Positions 35,381 through 46,640 of a stretch of 64,000 nt of DNA are shown one piece after another. Every line of letters starts with the position of its first letter. Position 1 is the stretch's first letter. Position numbers and translations under genes: made by a program. A model generated the notes under the pieces. That model did not search any database. It was given only the letters and a program-made list of their open reading frames with translations, and was not told the origin of the DNA. This DNA is from Apoderus coryli (taxonomy: Eukaryota; Arthropoda; Insecta; Coleoptera; Attelabidae): positions 19,158,001-19,222,000 of the forward strand of contig OU452204.1 in NCBI GenBank assembly GCA_911728435.2, written 5' to 3'.

Positions 35381-35544
35381 ATTAAAAGAAACTAAACAAT
35401 TCTTAAATTCGAACGAAAAAACACAAACAAAACTGAAACAACTCGTATATCACACAAAAACAAAATACATAAAACAACAAAACATATAGGTACATTCATA
35501 CGAAAAAAATCCCAACACTCGACATATTGAATTATTATTCCCTA

Positions 35545-36370
35545 CATAATAATAATAATAATCAGTTTATTTGCAACCAAAAATACAGAACACTTTTACA
35601 AACATAAAAGAAATATTATTACAATGACAACAACAGATTCTTGATTTGTCTGTGGTCGCAAAAAGGGTTAAAAGGCAGTTATAAACTGTTTTTTAGATTT
35701 TAACCCGAAAAATTATATTAATTCAATTCTAACAAATATACTTTGAATAGGTCATTGATCAGCCGAACAAACACGAAATTACTACAGATCCAAAAGCGTG
35801 GTTAAACAGAAAGAAACAAACAAGGAATGAGGTTGTATAAGTATAAAAATAAAATAAAAAGAGTAAATTATTCGCTTAAGTAGAGTAAATCTCTGTAATG
35901 CTTTCTGAAACTTATTAAAGACAAACCTTTAAGGGTGTCTGGAATCTGGTTGTAAACAGCACAAATACAGAAAGAAAATGATCTCTCAAATATTGCGGTT
36001 CTATGTGTTGGTGGAGAGAGCAGTCCTCTAAACCTCAGGTTCAGCGTGTGAAGATATGGTGGGCACTTTGATTGATTTATACCATGAAACTGACATGCAG
36101 CATGTAGTTTGCGCCTTGCTTCCATTGACAACCACTTTGCAGATTTTAGTTTGAAAGTAATTGGATAAAATTTTCGTATTCCATAGATATATCTCAGGCA
36201 GCACTTCTGAATCCGCTCTACTCGCGTTCTGTGCATACTCGTTAAGCATGGACCATAAACAGTATCGCCAAAGATTAATCTACACAATAGATAGTCAGCG
36301 TATATGGGAAATAAAACAAAAATTGAAACTGTCTCGACACGAGCTACATCTATTAGAAAAACATGCAACC
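35545..36370 (-). pseudogene. LINE C-terminus with ATT tail, family of the 42.7 kb LINE
   Basis: Minus-strand frame, unbroken from 36368 to 35868: GDTVYGPCLTSMH, RVERIQKCCLRYIYGIRKFY, KWLSMEARRKLHAACQFH, RFRGLLSPPTHRTAIFERSF, FCICAVYNQIP and FRKHYRDLLYL. The same blocks in the same order occur in the LINE at 42.7 kb. A 3' region of about 310 bases ends in AATAAACTGATTATTATTAT at about 35562-35545. RT core absent, so 5' truncated. The N-terminal part of the frame (before GDTVYG) is not typical and may be flank. Confidence 0.8.
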
Positions 36371-36655
36371 ATGGAAATTGTAGATGGCGTTATATGTATT
36401 GTGTTGAAATAAAATAATCATATGGGCAATGTTAGACAAGGACGAGTATACTTTCCCCTACGAGGTGGGAGTTTGTTTTTATATTATAGGAATCATATAT
36501 GTACTACTGTGCAGCAGTGTTTTTTGTTTAAAATTATATGGTATACGTATACCTATCTACGCAAAGATTAATGTGTATGGACGAAAATAAAAGAAATTAC
36601 TATAATAGTATAAATATACAGGGCTGGTTTATTAAATGTTTTAGACAATAATTTT

Positions 36656-36687
36656 AAATGACTAAAATAATATTATTTTAGTCATTT
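36656..36687. repeat. Perfect 32-base palindrome
   Basis: AAATGACTAAAATAAT followed directly by its exact reverse complement, no spacer. AT-rich; purpose unknown. Confidence 0.9.
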
Positions 36688-36775
36688 AATTTTAAATTTC
36701 GTATATAAGGATGCATCAAAAAGTTATATTTAAATTAACGAAATTTGGCGTTATAGATAGGACTTCCGGTTATTA

Positions 36776-37556
36776 CCTGATTCAGTTTTAAGGATCAAAC
36801 TCAAACAGCAGATTCAACTTGTCGTTAACATTATGCCAAAATAAATCTCAGAGGCGGGTAAATTAAAGGGGCATACAGGCGTGAAATGCTACCCTAACTT
36901 TTTTATGCACATTTTTTGCGTGTGTTTCAATTCGGAGATGTAAAATCTAACAAATTATATACGTAATAAATGTATCCTTCTGTGATATTGATAGAAAGTC
37001 ATCGTTATCGCGTAATATCGATTTTAAGAAATGTTAATATTAAAAAGGCTGTGCTTTTTACAAGTTGCTGAAGTAAATAAGGTTTGAAATTTCCAGCATG
37101 ACAATAATTATTTAAAAAAATACGGTTTCGAAATGCAGGATGTAAAAAATTAGAATTTTTAATCTGTTTTTAATGAAAATTTAAATCTATTGAGAAATAT
37201 GGTTCAGGGTTTTTGTGAAATGTATTTTACTCCAAAGATTCTACTCATCGATTATAACCGAATTAATTTACTCAAAAATATCTATACTAGTAAAATAACA
37301 CAATTATCACAATTAGGTTCAAATTCTGCAACGCCGAATTGAAAAAAACTTACAGTCTCCCTAATATTGGTTTTTGTGCAAAGATCATAAAACTTTAAAA
37401 ACTAACGATTTATGTAGATTGTATTGTTAACACGTTTCGTAAAAAGCTTTAAAAACCCACCAACAGGGTGTTAAAAGTATCACGACAATAACTTTTTTCA
37501 TGTTTTAACAAGTACAATCGTCTGCTTCAGATTGATCCTTAAAAACTGAATAACAG
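36776..37556. mobile_element. Fold-back element family C, copy with both ends
   Basis: Left CCTGATTCAGTTTTAAGGAT and right, reversed, CTGTTATTCAGTTTTTAAGG. Arms are similar for about 60 bases (AGGATCAA...CAGACG or CAGATTC). No transposase. Related to 19713-20070. Confidence 0.65.
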
Positions 37557-37711
37557 TTTCTCTATATAAAAAAATAAAACTCGTAAATATCATCCCCAAA
37601 CATTTAATTTGAATACAATTAAATAACACCATATTTGAAAGTAAATAAAAAAAAACAGCATTACCTAGTTTGACAGATTTGCAAATTGCAAATCAAAGTA
37701 TCTATGTATAC

Positions 37712-37830
37712 AGGGTGTTGCATAAGTACTTGTACAAACTTTAAAGGGTGATTCTTTGACTAATTTTAAGATACAAATTTCATATGTACATGGGTCCGCT
37801 ACGGCTTGGTTTTCGAGATACAGGTAGTTC
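37712..37830. repeat. Transposon-like end
   Basis: ACAGGGTGTTGCATAAGTAC followed by AAAGGGTGATTCTTTGAC and TTGGTTTTCGAGATACAGG. Looks like the outer part of an insect DNA transposon; partner end not found. Confidence 0.4.
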
Positions 37831-38664
37831 AAAAAGAATATTATATTTAGGATTATATGTTTGTTCAATAGCATCGCAATTTGATGCAATTCGGGATACA
37901 GGTGTATTGATGACACCAGAGCTGTCAAAAGAACTAATAAAAAATACGAAAAATAACAAAATACAAATATCATTCAAAAGACAACAATGCACATAATAGT
38001 CGGTACCAAGCCAAATAGGTAGTAGGTAAATATAGATTTATTTTGTTTCGGGCTTGGGCTTGGCACCGACTTATTGTAATCAAAACTACCCACCAAACGG
38101 ATACATTTAATTTTACGCAGATGCTCAAAATGTTAACTTTCTTTCATTAATAGAGACCTGTGAAGTGAGCTTACCTCTTACGCCCACGTATTAAGTACTA
38201 AGTTTCAGTTATCAGTTATAATTTTTTATTTTCCAAGAAAGCGAAACGAGATATTTAAAACGGCATTGCGCCGCCCTCATGTATACCTCCGGGGGCGGCA
38301 TCGAAAATCGCTACACGTCACAAACTTGTAAATGCTTAGAACTACCCCTATATCAAATTTCTATTTTCTATCTTTTTTGTTTCATACCCAAAGCCCTATT
38401 CCTACCGAACTTATTATTTACCCGAAGAAACATTAAAAAGAAGTAAAATGTAAGTACCTAAACCGATAAAGTGGAACTTATACCTGAAGAAAAGACAGAC
38501 TATTATAATAGGTATACCTAATATAATATAGGTAGCACTGATAATTTTTTTATTATAGGTATTATAAGATCTACAACAATCTTGTTACATCTTTGCCACA
38601 TTGTCTACGTGAAATATTTAGTCAAAAATATGTTTCTATCTAAAAGCTTTTCATTTAACGATTG

Positions 38665-38780
38665 TTCGCCACTGATCATGGGACTGGTCTAGTCTTGAAA
38701 CATGTATGACATGGATTAAATATTATTATATTAAATTTAATTCATAGAGATTAGGCTTTTATTTCAATACTGTACTTGTA
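38665..38780 (+). repeat. Hammerhead-like motif with PLE-type 3' arm
   Basis: At 38672-38701: CTGATCAT, stem GGGACT...AGTCTT (six pairs counting G-U), then GAAAC. Downstream, CATAGAGATTAGGCTTTTATTT is similar to the arm at 54.8 kb (CGTAGAGATTGACTTTTATTT), so both are ends of the same kind of element. No body on either side. Confidence 0.6.
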
Positions 38781-39055
38781 ATAAATCACCCTGTGTATTT
38801 CTTTTACCGACGAATTGGCAACAGCACGACACACACCACATTCGCTTGTTTTTTTTTCTACCCTCCCTGCGTATCCCCTCCAGATTAATACAGAATTTCA
38901 TCAATTTCTCTCTCTGACAATACAGCATTGCGTTTTGTTTTTGATATTAATAAACTACAAAACGGTTTCTGGCTGTGACAATACTGCTCTATGCTTTACA
39001 CGGTAGTCTACGCCACGTAGTGGCAGGCATACTTAGAGATGTTCTGATTTTAATG

Positions 39056-39100
39056 CATTGGGCTGACTATCTATTGTGTAGATTAATCTTTGGTATCGCA
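39056..39100 (+). pseudogene. Short piece shared with the 36.2 kb LINE region
   Basis: GCTGACTATCTATTGTGTAG and the next dozen bases match, inverted, the stretch at about 36260-36295. Both continue differently. Confidence 0.55.
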
Positions 39101-39257
39101 ATAGTTGAAATGACTTAACACAAGAGAATCAGTTAATTTTATCTTTAGAGGCCGTGACAAAATATGTCGATGCGGATACAGCTGTCTAATCTAAAATAAA
39201 GTTAATTTTAATTATTTTAAACAAGAAACCAAATCAGAAGTTCTGACTCAGAAATGA

Positions 39258-39525
39258 ATGAAAACAAAACTCCGAACATCAACGAAGAAAACAAAGATTC
39301 TCTACCAGCCAAACACTGTGGCGATACCACCACATAAGAGTTTCTCTGACCTCGGCAGTATTCTCGCGGCAAACGCAAGTATCGATGATGACATTCAGCA
39401 TCGTATAAGATGGGCTAGCGCATCCTTTGACCGTATGAGAACGAAAGTCATAACATCGACGTTCGAATCCATTTGCAAGTGTATAATAGCTGTGAGTCTT
39501 GGACCACTTATCGGAGGAATTTAAA
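39258..39525 (+). pseudogene. LINE RT C-terminal fragment (RTE/R-type)
   Basis: TKKTKILYQPNTV, FSDLGSILAANASIDDDIQH and RIRWASASFDRMRTKV. This is the block KTKVM...FxYLGSxLSxNxSIDDEIxxRIxKASxAFxRLxxRV found downstream of the RT palm in a common animal LINE group. Continues to 39524 with less typical sequence; both ends truncated. Unbroken over 88 codons. Confidence 0.7.
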
Positions 39526-39619
39526 AACTCTAGACCGACGAACAAGCAGCAGCGTTATGGAGGAGACTGAAAAAAACTAAAGGAAAGAGAACGCATCGAT
39601 GGGGCAGCGCACAATGCTG

Positions 39620-41814
39620 ATGATGACTCCATGAAGGCTATTATTTATAATAATAAATGAATTTAAATGAACTTATCCTGTAAGTTGATTTAAATCAGTT
39701 GATAAAGATTGGGATTAGGTAGTAGCAAGTTGATAAGAAAGTCAGGCTGGCGCTTGTAAATTTTTGTGAAACTGCAATTGTAAATTTAAATCTTGAATGT
39801 AATTTTAAATCATGTACCTAACCATTGTGTCACTCTTTCAAGTACCGCTAGTCAAATACGGAGAAATAGATTAGTTTGTAATAACAACATTCATTTATGA
39901 ATAACCGCATTTAAAAACTAAATATCTGTTATTACGCTAGTGTCTTTGCTTGGTCTAAAACCGTCAAATGCTGCTCCATAATAGACAACAACAAAAAAAC
40001 ATTTTTTTCATCGTTGAGCATAATAATTTACTTTCATATAACCCAACATTACCCTGTCGCTTCTGCGAAGTCAATATTACTGTTTATTACGTACAGTATA
40101 CTACCATCATTAGGGCAACTAGTGACCAAGTATGACTTCTTAAAAGGTTGTTATTTATTTTTCAAACCAGTACATATTGTGGTACCGTACGTCCCAGTTA
40201 CTGTCGGGAACCAAACTCTGCTTATTTTGAAGAATGCACAATTTTATTTATTTATTTAAATCCATGTTCACGTCTCCTCCAGCCGAATTGAACCGCAGGA
40301 AATACACTAACTTCATTCAGGAGGCGTTGGATTCTACAAAGTACAAGCCTCTCCCTGGGTAGAATCTTTGTTTCCCCTGGAGCGCGAGCTGCCTATTTTG
40401 AGAAATTCCACCCAATTCGTTAAGTTTTCCTTTGTATCTCCTTACCAATTTTGTGCTAATGACTTCAGAACCTGATTATTAGAGTGCAATGCGCTTCAAG
40501 GTTCAATTGTACACGTTTCAGCGGCATAAACCTCCTCCTGAAACACTGGGATAGGTTCAAACTAATTTTTTGGTGATGTTTCGCCAATCGAGAGGTTTTC
40601 ACTTCCCACCTCCCTGGAGTATCAGCGAAGCTTTATTTGCTGCCATTTTTATCTCAAATCGCAGAAGTCTGAAGTTCGTGACAGTTGGACAAAGGTGTTT
40701 TGGTGAATTCCGATTATGCAAGTTTTTGTTGCATTGATGGCTTGTTCCGAAGGCGTTTACGTTCAGACTTCTGTTCTATGATCTCCCGGTTCAGAACCAT
40801 TCGTCTCATTCAAAGGAATTGTTGAGATGGTTATAAAAATTGCAAGTTCTTTGATATTTTAATAATTATTTCCACTTCCTAGAGGCAGATCCCAAATCTC
40901 ACTTCAATCACGCACTCAGTACACTGCAACAGCATAAGCATCAAGAAAATCTCCTAAGAAGAATGATCATCTCTCTCTCACATTAAAAGGCTCACATCGT
41001 AGGGCATATTGTTAAGGGTTAGGACTTAGCTGAATGGCCTTTTGACTTATGGAATTTTATTGTATCCATTAATCGTCTCTTCCAAATTTTTCCAAAATAT
41101 TTAATTTCCCGAAGTGAATATTCGGTAAAGAATCGCGTTTGGATTTGGGCTAACGGTTTAAAGAAAACACATGAAGGTTTGAATACTCGTTTGTTATACA
41201 ATACATTTTTTGAATTTTTTTATTTTTGTACTTTTTATTCACCTTGTATTCATGTGTTTTTAATTTTTGAAGACCCTGCAGAAACTTTTATCAAGAGTCA
41301 CATGTTGTCGTATTTTTAAATTGTTGTCCATTATTTGCCTTTATTTGTCTTGAAAACTATATCAGGGGACGTAGTGTATATTATTACTTGATAAATTCGT
41401 GTTTTTTATATGAACATTATGCCAATTACAAACGAAAACAAGATCAAATATAAATATTTTATGTCAAACTAATCTAACAATTTAACGGTGATAGTAGGTG
41501 AGTCTTTTAAGGTCATATTGTATCTGAAATAACCAGTGTAGGTGGTCATAAAGTGCATTAAATTATCTGTTATTTATAGGTGATTTATTTTAAACAATAC
41601 TTATTGGAATCGTTTATAAATAATTCCGTATCCCTTTACGGTAAGGAATATGGATTGATGGACGCTTTAGTGTCTTGATTTGGATTTCCTGTTTTATGTA
41701 TTATATATGTGGGCAATCTTGCCTAGATGTATTTTATCTATACAGTGTGTAGATCGAAATGCAACAACCACAGCTTTCTTCCATGCCACTAGGAACATTT
41801 AATTGTTAAAGCTA
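39620..41814. other. No gene recognised
   Basis: The part 40260-40960 is less AT-rich than its surroundings and may be an old element or an untranslated gene region, but no frame or repeat supports a call. Confidence 0.4.
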
Positions 41815-41990
41815 TTCAACAACTTAAAAGCTCCCAAGCAGCTTTGTCTGATGGCATGTCTCCTGAGCTTTTTAAAGAGGGAGACCTGTGATATTGGAAC
41901 ATTCTCATGATCTAATAACCAAAATATGGAACACCAAAACCGTGCTTACTGAATTGAATTGAATTGTCACTATATTTAAGATGGGTGGGT
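41815..41990 (+). pseudogene. LINE RT N-terminal fragment
   Basis: AIQQLKSSQAALSDGMSPEL followed by FKEGDL, then in shifted frames HSHDLITKIWNTKT and IVTIFKMG. This matches the first RT blocks (AIxxLKxxKAxGxDGIxxELxK, LxxLxxxIWxxxxxPxxW, PIxKKG) of an RTE-type LINE. Short and frameshifted. Confidence 0.6.
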
Positions 41991-42504
41991 ATGTGGAAAC
42001 TTTTGGCAGAAACTGAAACATGGTTTTTCTTTGCGGAACAAAAGGAACATTAAATTTAAATTAATTATAACAGAGCGTAACAAAAGAATTTAATGACAGC
42101 AATAAATGAAAACATATACAGGGTGTTACGGTTAATTTCTGTTTGATTTCCAGACAAACTAAGGACCTGGTAACAACTCCAATTGCATCATAGGGTGCGT
42201 AAGGTGCTCTTACACATCTGTACCAAACTTTGTTTAAATCTATGAGTACATTTAAAGGTTTCCAGTCTTTGTAAATACACTCTACATCAGTGGCGGCTAG
42301 TGTATAAGAGCTACAGAGCTGCAGCACCTGCTCCTGATAATAAAATATATCATTTTGTTGGAAAGTATCTAGGTACCTAGCTAGTGATCTTATATTTAAA
42401 AAAAAAAAACAAAAAAAAATATTTTAATACAAGGCAAACAACAACAACAAATATAGTGACCTCCACAAATCTTATATTTGAAAAAATCAATTGAAAACAT
42501 ACAT

Positions 42505-42533
42505 GTTTCGAAGATTTAGATCCTCATCATCAG
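42505..42533 (-). other. Hammerhead-like motif, left arm
   Basis: Reverse complement reads CTGATGAT, stem GAGGAT...ATCTTC, CGAAAC region. Partner of 44161-44189. Confidence 0.5.
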
Positions 42534-42689
42534 TGTGAATCCAGTTAGAGGTATTCAGTATAAAAACATCACAATTAAAAGTCAAACATTAAAACATACG
42601 CACGAGACTTCCCATATTTAAAATGAGATTCAAAATTTTTTAAATATTTGAAGTCTCGTGTGTATCTGTTTTAATATTTGACTTTTAAT

Positions 42690-44130
42690 TGTGATGTGAT
42701 CAATCATACAATTCTAATCTCCATTCTGCAGTCTATTGGCATTGAAAATCATGAAATCAAATTGCTTTCATCGTATCTGCTGAACCGTAGTCAACGGGTT
42801 CGCTATGATTCATCCGTATCCATTAGCAGGTTAATTTCAAAGGGCGTTCCACAGGGCTCAATATTATCGCCCCTACTTTTTTCTCTGTATACATCTCAGT
42901 TTCAGAGCCATTTAAGATATACTCAATCACATATGTACGCTGATGACACACAATTATACTTAAGTTTTAAGATTGAGGACACAAATGAAGCTGAGGGTAG
43001 AATTAATTCTGATCTTTCAAAGATTCTAGAATTGTCCAAGAAACACTCATTACAGTTAAATCCTAAGAAATCAGTTGCAATGTTCTTCGGAAATAAAAGT
43101 AAATGTTCAGAGCTCTCAAACATTGTTCAGATGGAGATTGGCAGTGAAAGAATAAGGTCAGCAGAAACAGTTAAAAACCTGGGTTTGATTATGGACCGAA
43201 CTTTAAGATACAAAGAACATATTTCTAGATCGATTCAAAAATCATATTGTGCAATACGGATGTTGTACAATCATAGAAAGTACTTGTCTATGAAATATAA
43301 ACGAATCTTGTGCGATGGCTTGGTTTTGTCTAATTTTAATTTCTGCGCCGAGGTGTACGGTCTCTCAATTGATCAGTGTACAGGCAGTCGGATACAGCGG
43401 GTGCAAAATTCATGCGTCCGTTTCATATTATGTGGAATTCGGAAATATGATCACGTCTCTCATAAGACTAAGGAGATTGGCTGGCTGAATATGAGTAATC
43501 GTCGCAAACTTCTTTCGCTTTGTTTATATCATAAAATAATTTTCTTTAAAACGCCGATTTATTTATATGATAAGATCTCTTATAGAACGGACGTTCATAA
43601 CATAAATGTCAGACATCGAAATATACTAACAATGCCTTTTCATAAAACAGCATTTTTTGAAAGAAGTTTCTCATATGACGTCGTCCGGGCCTATAACTCC
43701 GTATCCAATGAATTTAAAAACATGAATGTTACTAACTTCAAGACAAATTTAAAGAGGCTGATGTTGTCCAGCCAGTGAGATCGTTTAGATGTTTAGATTA
43801 TGAAATCATAACTGTAAGCTGCCTCAAGTTTTCTTTTTTTTTGTATTCTCTATGAGTACCTTCCTATATTGTAATTTTTTTTTCTTTTGGTTTCCTAATT
43901 TTTACTATGTCTATATCTTTTATAAGTACCTATACATATAGTACTTGTTTTTGTTCATTTCATTTTGTAGGTCATATATTTGGGTTAAGTGGTAGAACAC
44001 ACTCGTTGTGATCTTCGCCTATTTCTGGCACCTTCGTCAAGGATGCATATTTTGTTTTAGTTTATATTTTGAATATGTAATACTTGTGTGAGTCGTCAGA
44101 AATAAAGACATTTATTATTATTATTATGTT
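42690..44130 (+). mobile_element. LINE with open RT frame, 5' truncated, inserted in fold-back arm
   Basis: The frame is open from 42678 to 43778. It begins inside RT domain A (DVINHTILISILQSIG), then SYLLNRSQRVRYDS, SKGVPQGSILSPLLFSLYTS (domain B), HMYADDTQLYLSF (catalytic YADD), LQLNPKKSVAMFFG, TVKNLGLIMDRTLRYKEHIS, RIQRVQNSCVRFILCGIRKY and HKTAFFERSFSYDVVRAYNS. A 350-base 3' region ends in AATAAAGACATTTATTATTA and further ATT repeats to about 44130. Lack of stops over 366 codons suggests a fairly recent insertion. The first dozen codons belong to the fold-back arm. Jockey/CR1-like group; exact clade uncertain. Confidence 0.85.
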
Positions 44131-44160
44131 ATTATACTGAATACCTCTAAAATATATACA

Positions 44161-44189
44161 CTGATGATGAGGATCTAAATCCTCGAAAC
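44161..44189 (+). other. Hammerhead-like motif, right arm
   Basis: CTGATGAT, stem GAGGAT with AUCCUC around a CTAA loop, then GAAAC. The best combination of stem and boxes in the window. Confidence 0.55.
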
Positions 44190-44256
44190 GTGTATGTTTT
44201 TAATTGATTTTTTCAAATAAAAGATTTGTGGAGGTGACGATATTTGTTTGCTTTTT

Positions 44257-45360
44257 ACTAACTTAGCACTCCACCAAGAGTATGGACTACTTCTTCAAAT
44301 TAGGTCCTCCCTCCCCCGTGATATACGCTACGTAAACTTCTCGTTGCTGTTCTGGTGGCATACGTCACAATATAGATGTTCGACCTTGAGCCGACCAATG
44401 GCAATTGAGAATTATTTTATTCTAATGTCGTTTTTAGAGCGTGATGACGTATACACACAGAGCTGCAGAATAGACAGATGTTTGTTGTTTGTTTTATATT
44501 GTGAGTTTATTGTTTTGGTTTTGTTAATTGGAAATTAATTTAATTTCAAAGTTTATGGACCTTTCAAGATTAAGCATTGACGAAAAACTTGTAATGTAAC
44601 AATTTTGTCGGCCTAAGCCTGACTTATATATTGAAGTGTCTTCCATAAGCAGTTATTTAAGAAAATTTCATAAAAACATTTATGAAAATATAGTGGTGTT
44701 GATGATTTAGTGCATCTCGCTGAAAAGGCCAAACTGCATGGAAATTCCCAACAGCATCTTACAAATAACGCACATATCAGTTTTTATTTTATTTTTTTAC
44801 TGATGTCTACGCTCTGCAGCACTCTATATCAACCGTTCAACATCCCGCTTCAATGTAAAGTCGTGTTTTATTCGGATATTTTGCTCCGACTATTATTATA
44901 ATGATGATTAGACAACGGAATTTTAAATAGTAGGTATCTTAACAATGGTCCATGTCGGACAAGGGTCCATTTAATAAATCTAATTCTGACCAGCGCACAG
45001 CGCATATATTATTTATCAATGCCCCGAGTTGGACAATTGCAGTTGACAAACACCGATACGACCATTATTTGAATATAACATCATGATCCACCTATCGGCT
45101 GCATTATTAATTAATACAAAATACACAACCTACATACACATGGACACACATATATACAAGCGCTGGTGCCGCATAATTGCAACTAAATTTGTGGCACTTT
45201 CATAAATTAACCGATATTGATATTGGGCTTATATTTTGTTTAAATTTGCAAGCATAAATTTCACTTTATGGTACCATTGTATATTCTTTGAATTGATAAT
45301 GGCTTGTGGGACAGATCGTCGTTATTAATGACGTTTTGCAAGTTCATAATATGTTTAATT
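44257..45360. other. No gene recognised
   Basis: No homology seen. One frame at 44248-44538 is not typical of any family known to me. Confidence 0.4.
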
Positions 45361-45500
45361 ACAGAGTGAGTTCAATTGTATTACTTTCAAGACCCTAATA
45401 CTCTTCTTAGATCTATCAATTAATTTGTTTATACCTTCATTAAAAAATAACGGTGAAACTGCTTCTTTTGCGTTCAAAAATTTCGTCGCACGGAGTACTT
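45361..45500 (-). pseudogene. Possible mariner transposase C-terminus
   Basis: Minus strand gives EGINKLIDRSKKSIRVL, similar to the C-terminal GIxKLxxRxxKCI block of mariner transposases. It is followed by TTGAACTCACTCTGTA, which could be an element end. No other parts are found. Confidence 0.35.
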
Positions 45501-46119
45501 TTTTCGCTGGACTGTATTAGGATGAGTGATTTATACTGGCGAAGACCATTTTGTACAGGGCAGCCAGCGGAACAGGACTCGTGTGTACTGTAGCTTTCTC
45601 GTGAACGACCCCTTTAATCTATTTTCTTCTTCCTTTTCCTCTGATTGCTTTTTGAATTATTCTCCACTCATAGAAACACATGAATCAATGAATAGGATTT
45701 CTGCAAGATGGTCCGGCTGACTTCCTGCGGAGACTCAGCCTCATAGCAGTGAATCGAAGTTTCGATTCCAGAAACAATCCGGACCAGCACACTATCCTTA
45801 TTATCTTTACTACAGATATTCAAAATAGCACGAGTACATTGGTCATATCCTCCATAATGATTTGAACAGACTTTCCTTACGCAGTTAGGAACTTTTTAAC
45901 GGTGCGGCCTGCAATAGAGAAGTTTCTCATTTTTTGTAGAAATGACAATGAAAATTTAAGCAAAACTGAAATATATGGTGAAAACAAAATTAAAATATCT
46001 CAAGAAATAACAAAGTTATAGGGCTTTAAAATTGCCTTTTGCTTAAATAATTTTGTTACGTCTCCCGAAGACGTGTGACGTCGGGCGTCTCGCGTCGGTT
46101 GGCCTGGCATTGCGTTTAT

Positions 46120-46640
46120 ACTCTATAATTCATAATCTTTATTCAGCCATTATAAATACAAATATTGTACATTGGCAAGACAATTGATTGACCACACAAC
46201 CGGTTCGATTGTAAATAAATGTAAAACAATAAAGAAATACAAAATAAACAAAATATATATAAAAACAACAAATACATCTAAAATCAATCAATAAAACAAT
46301 AAACAAATAAATCAAAATAAAATGTGACACAATCATATAATAAAATAAATACTGAGGCAGAAAATTCTGGCACACTGTAGAACGCACCATCTGTTAAAAA
46401 TTTTTTTAGCAATTTTTTGAAAGTTTCTTTCGGTTTGGCAGCTCTTTATGTTCGAGGGAAGACTGTTAAAATACGAATAACCAGAGTACATTGACGATTT
46501 CTTATAGAACTCGTGTTTAGGGCGAGGCAAGTACAAATGATCTCTTCCTCAGTTAGGATAATGGTGGTATAATAATAGAGTTCGATGTGCTGCTCGACAA
46601 TACTCTACACATAATGGAGTTCGAGTTTTGGATATGTCCA
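46120..46640 (-). pseudogene. LINE (CR1/Jockey-type) C-terminus
   Basis: Minus-strand frame reads AHRTLLLYHHYPN, stop, GRDHLYLPRPKHEFYKKSSM, YSGYSYFNSLPSNIKSCQTE and FQKIAKKIFNRW. This matches the end of CR1-type RT proteins (LxVPxxRxExxxxSxxYxGxxLxNSLPxxIR...FKxxLKxWL). A 3' region of about 200 bases ends near 46125 in AATAAAGATTATGAATTAT. 5' truncated; one in-frame stop upstream of GRDHL. Confidence 0.7.

Larger units (their letters stand above)
42432..44256. mobile_element. Long fold-back element split by a LINE
   Basis: Outer arms 42432-42566 and 44133-44256 are inverted copies (GCAAACAA...CCTCCACAAATCTTA...CCTCATCATCAGTGT...GAGGTATTCAGTATA). Between them 42567-42612 pairs with 42649-42697, leaving a loop of about 36 bases. 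Joined without the LINE, the right arm is continuous, so the original element was a hairpin of about 380 bases. Both arms carry the hammerhead-like motif: minus strand 42505-42533 and plus strand 44161-44189. Confidence 0.8.

Noticed and set aside
40260..40960. Possible host exon or old retroelement
   Set aside because: Composition only; frames are short in all six readings and no motif was found.
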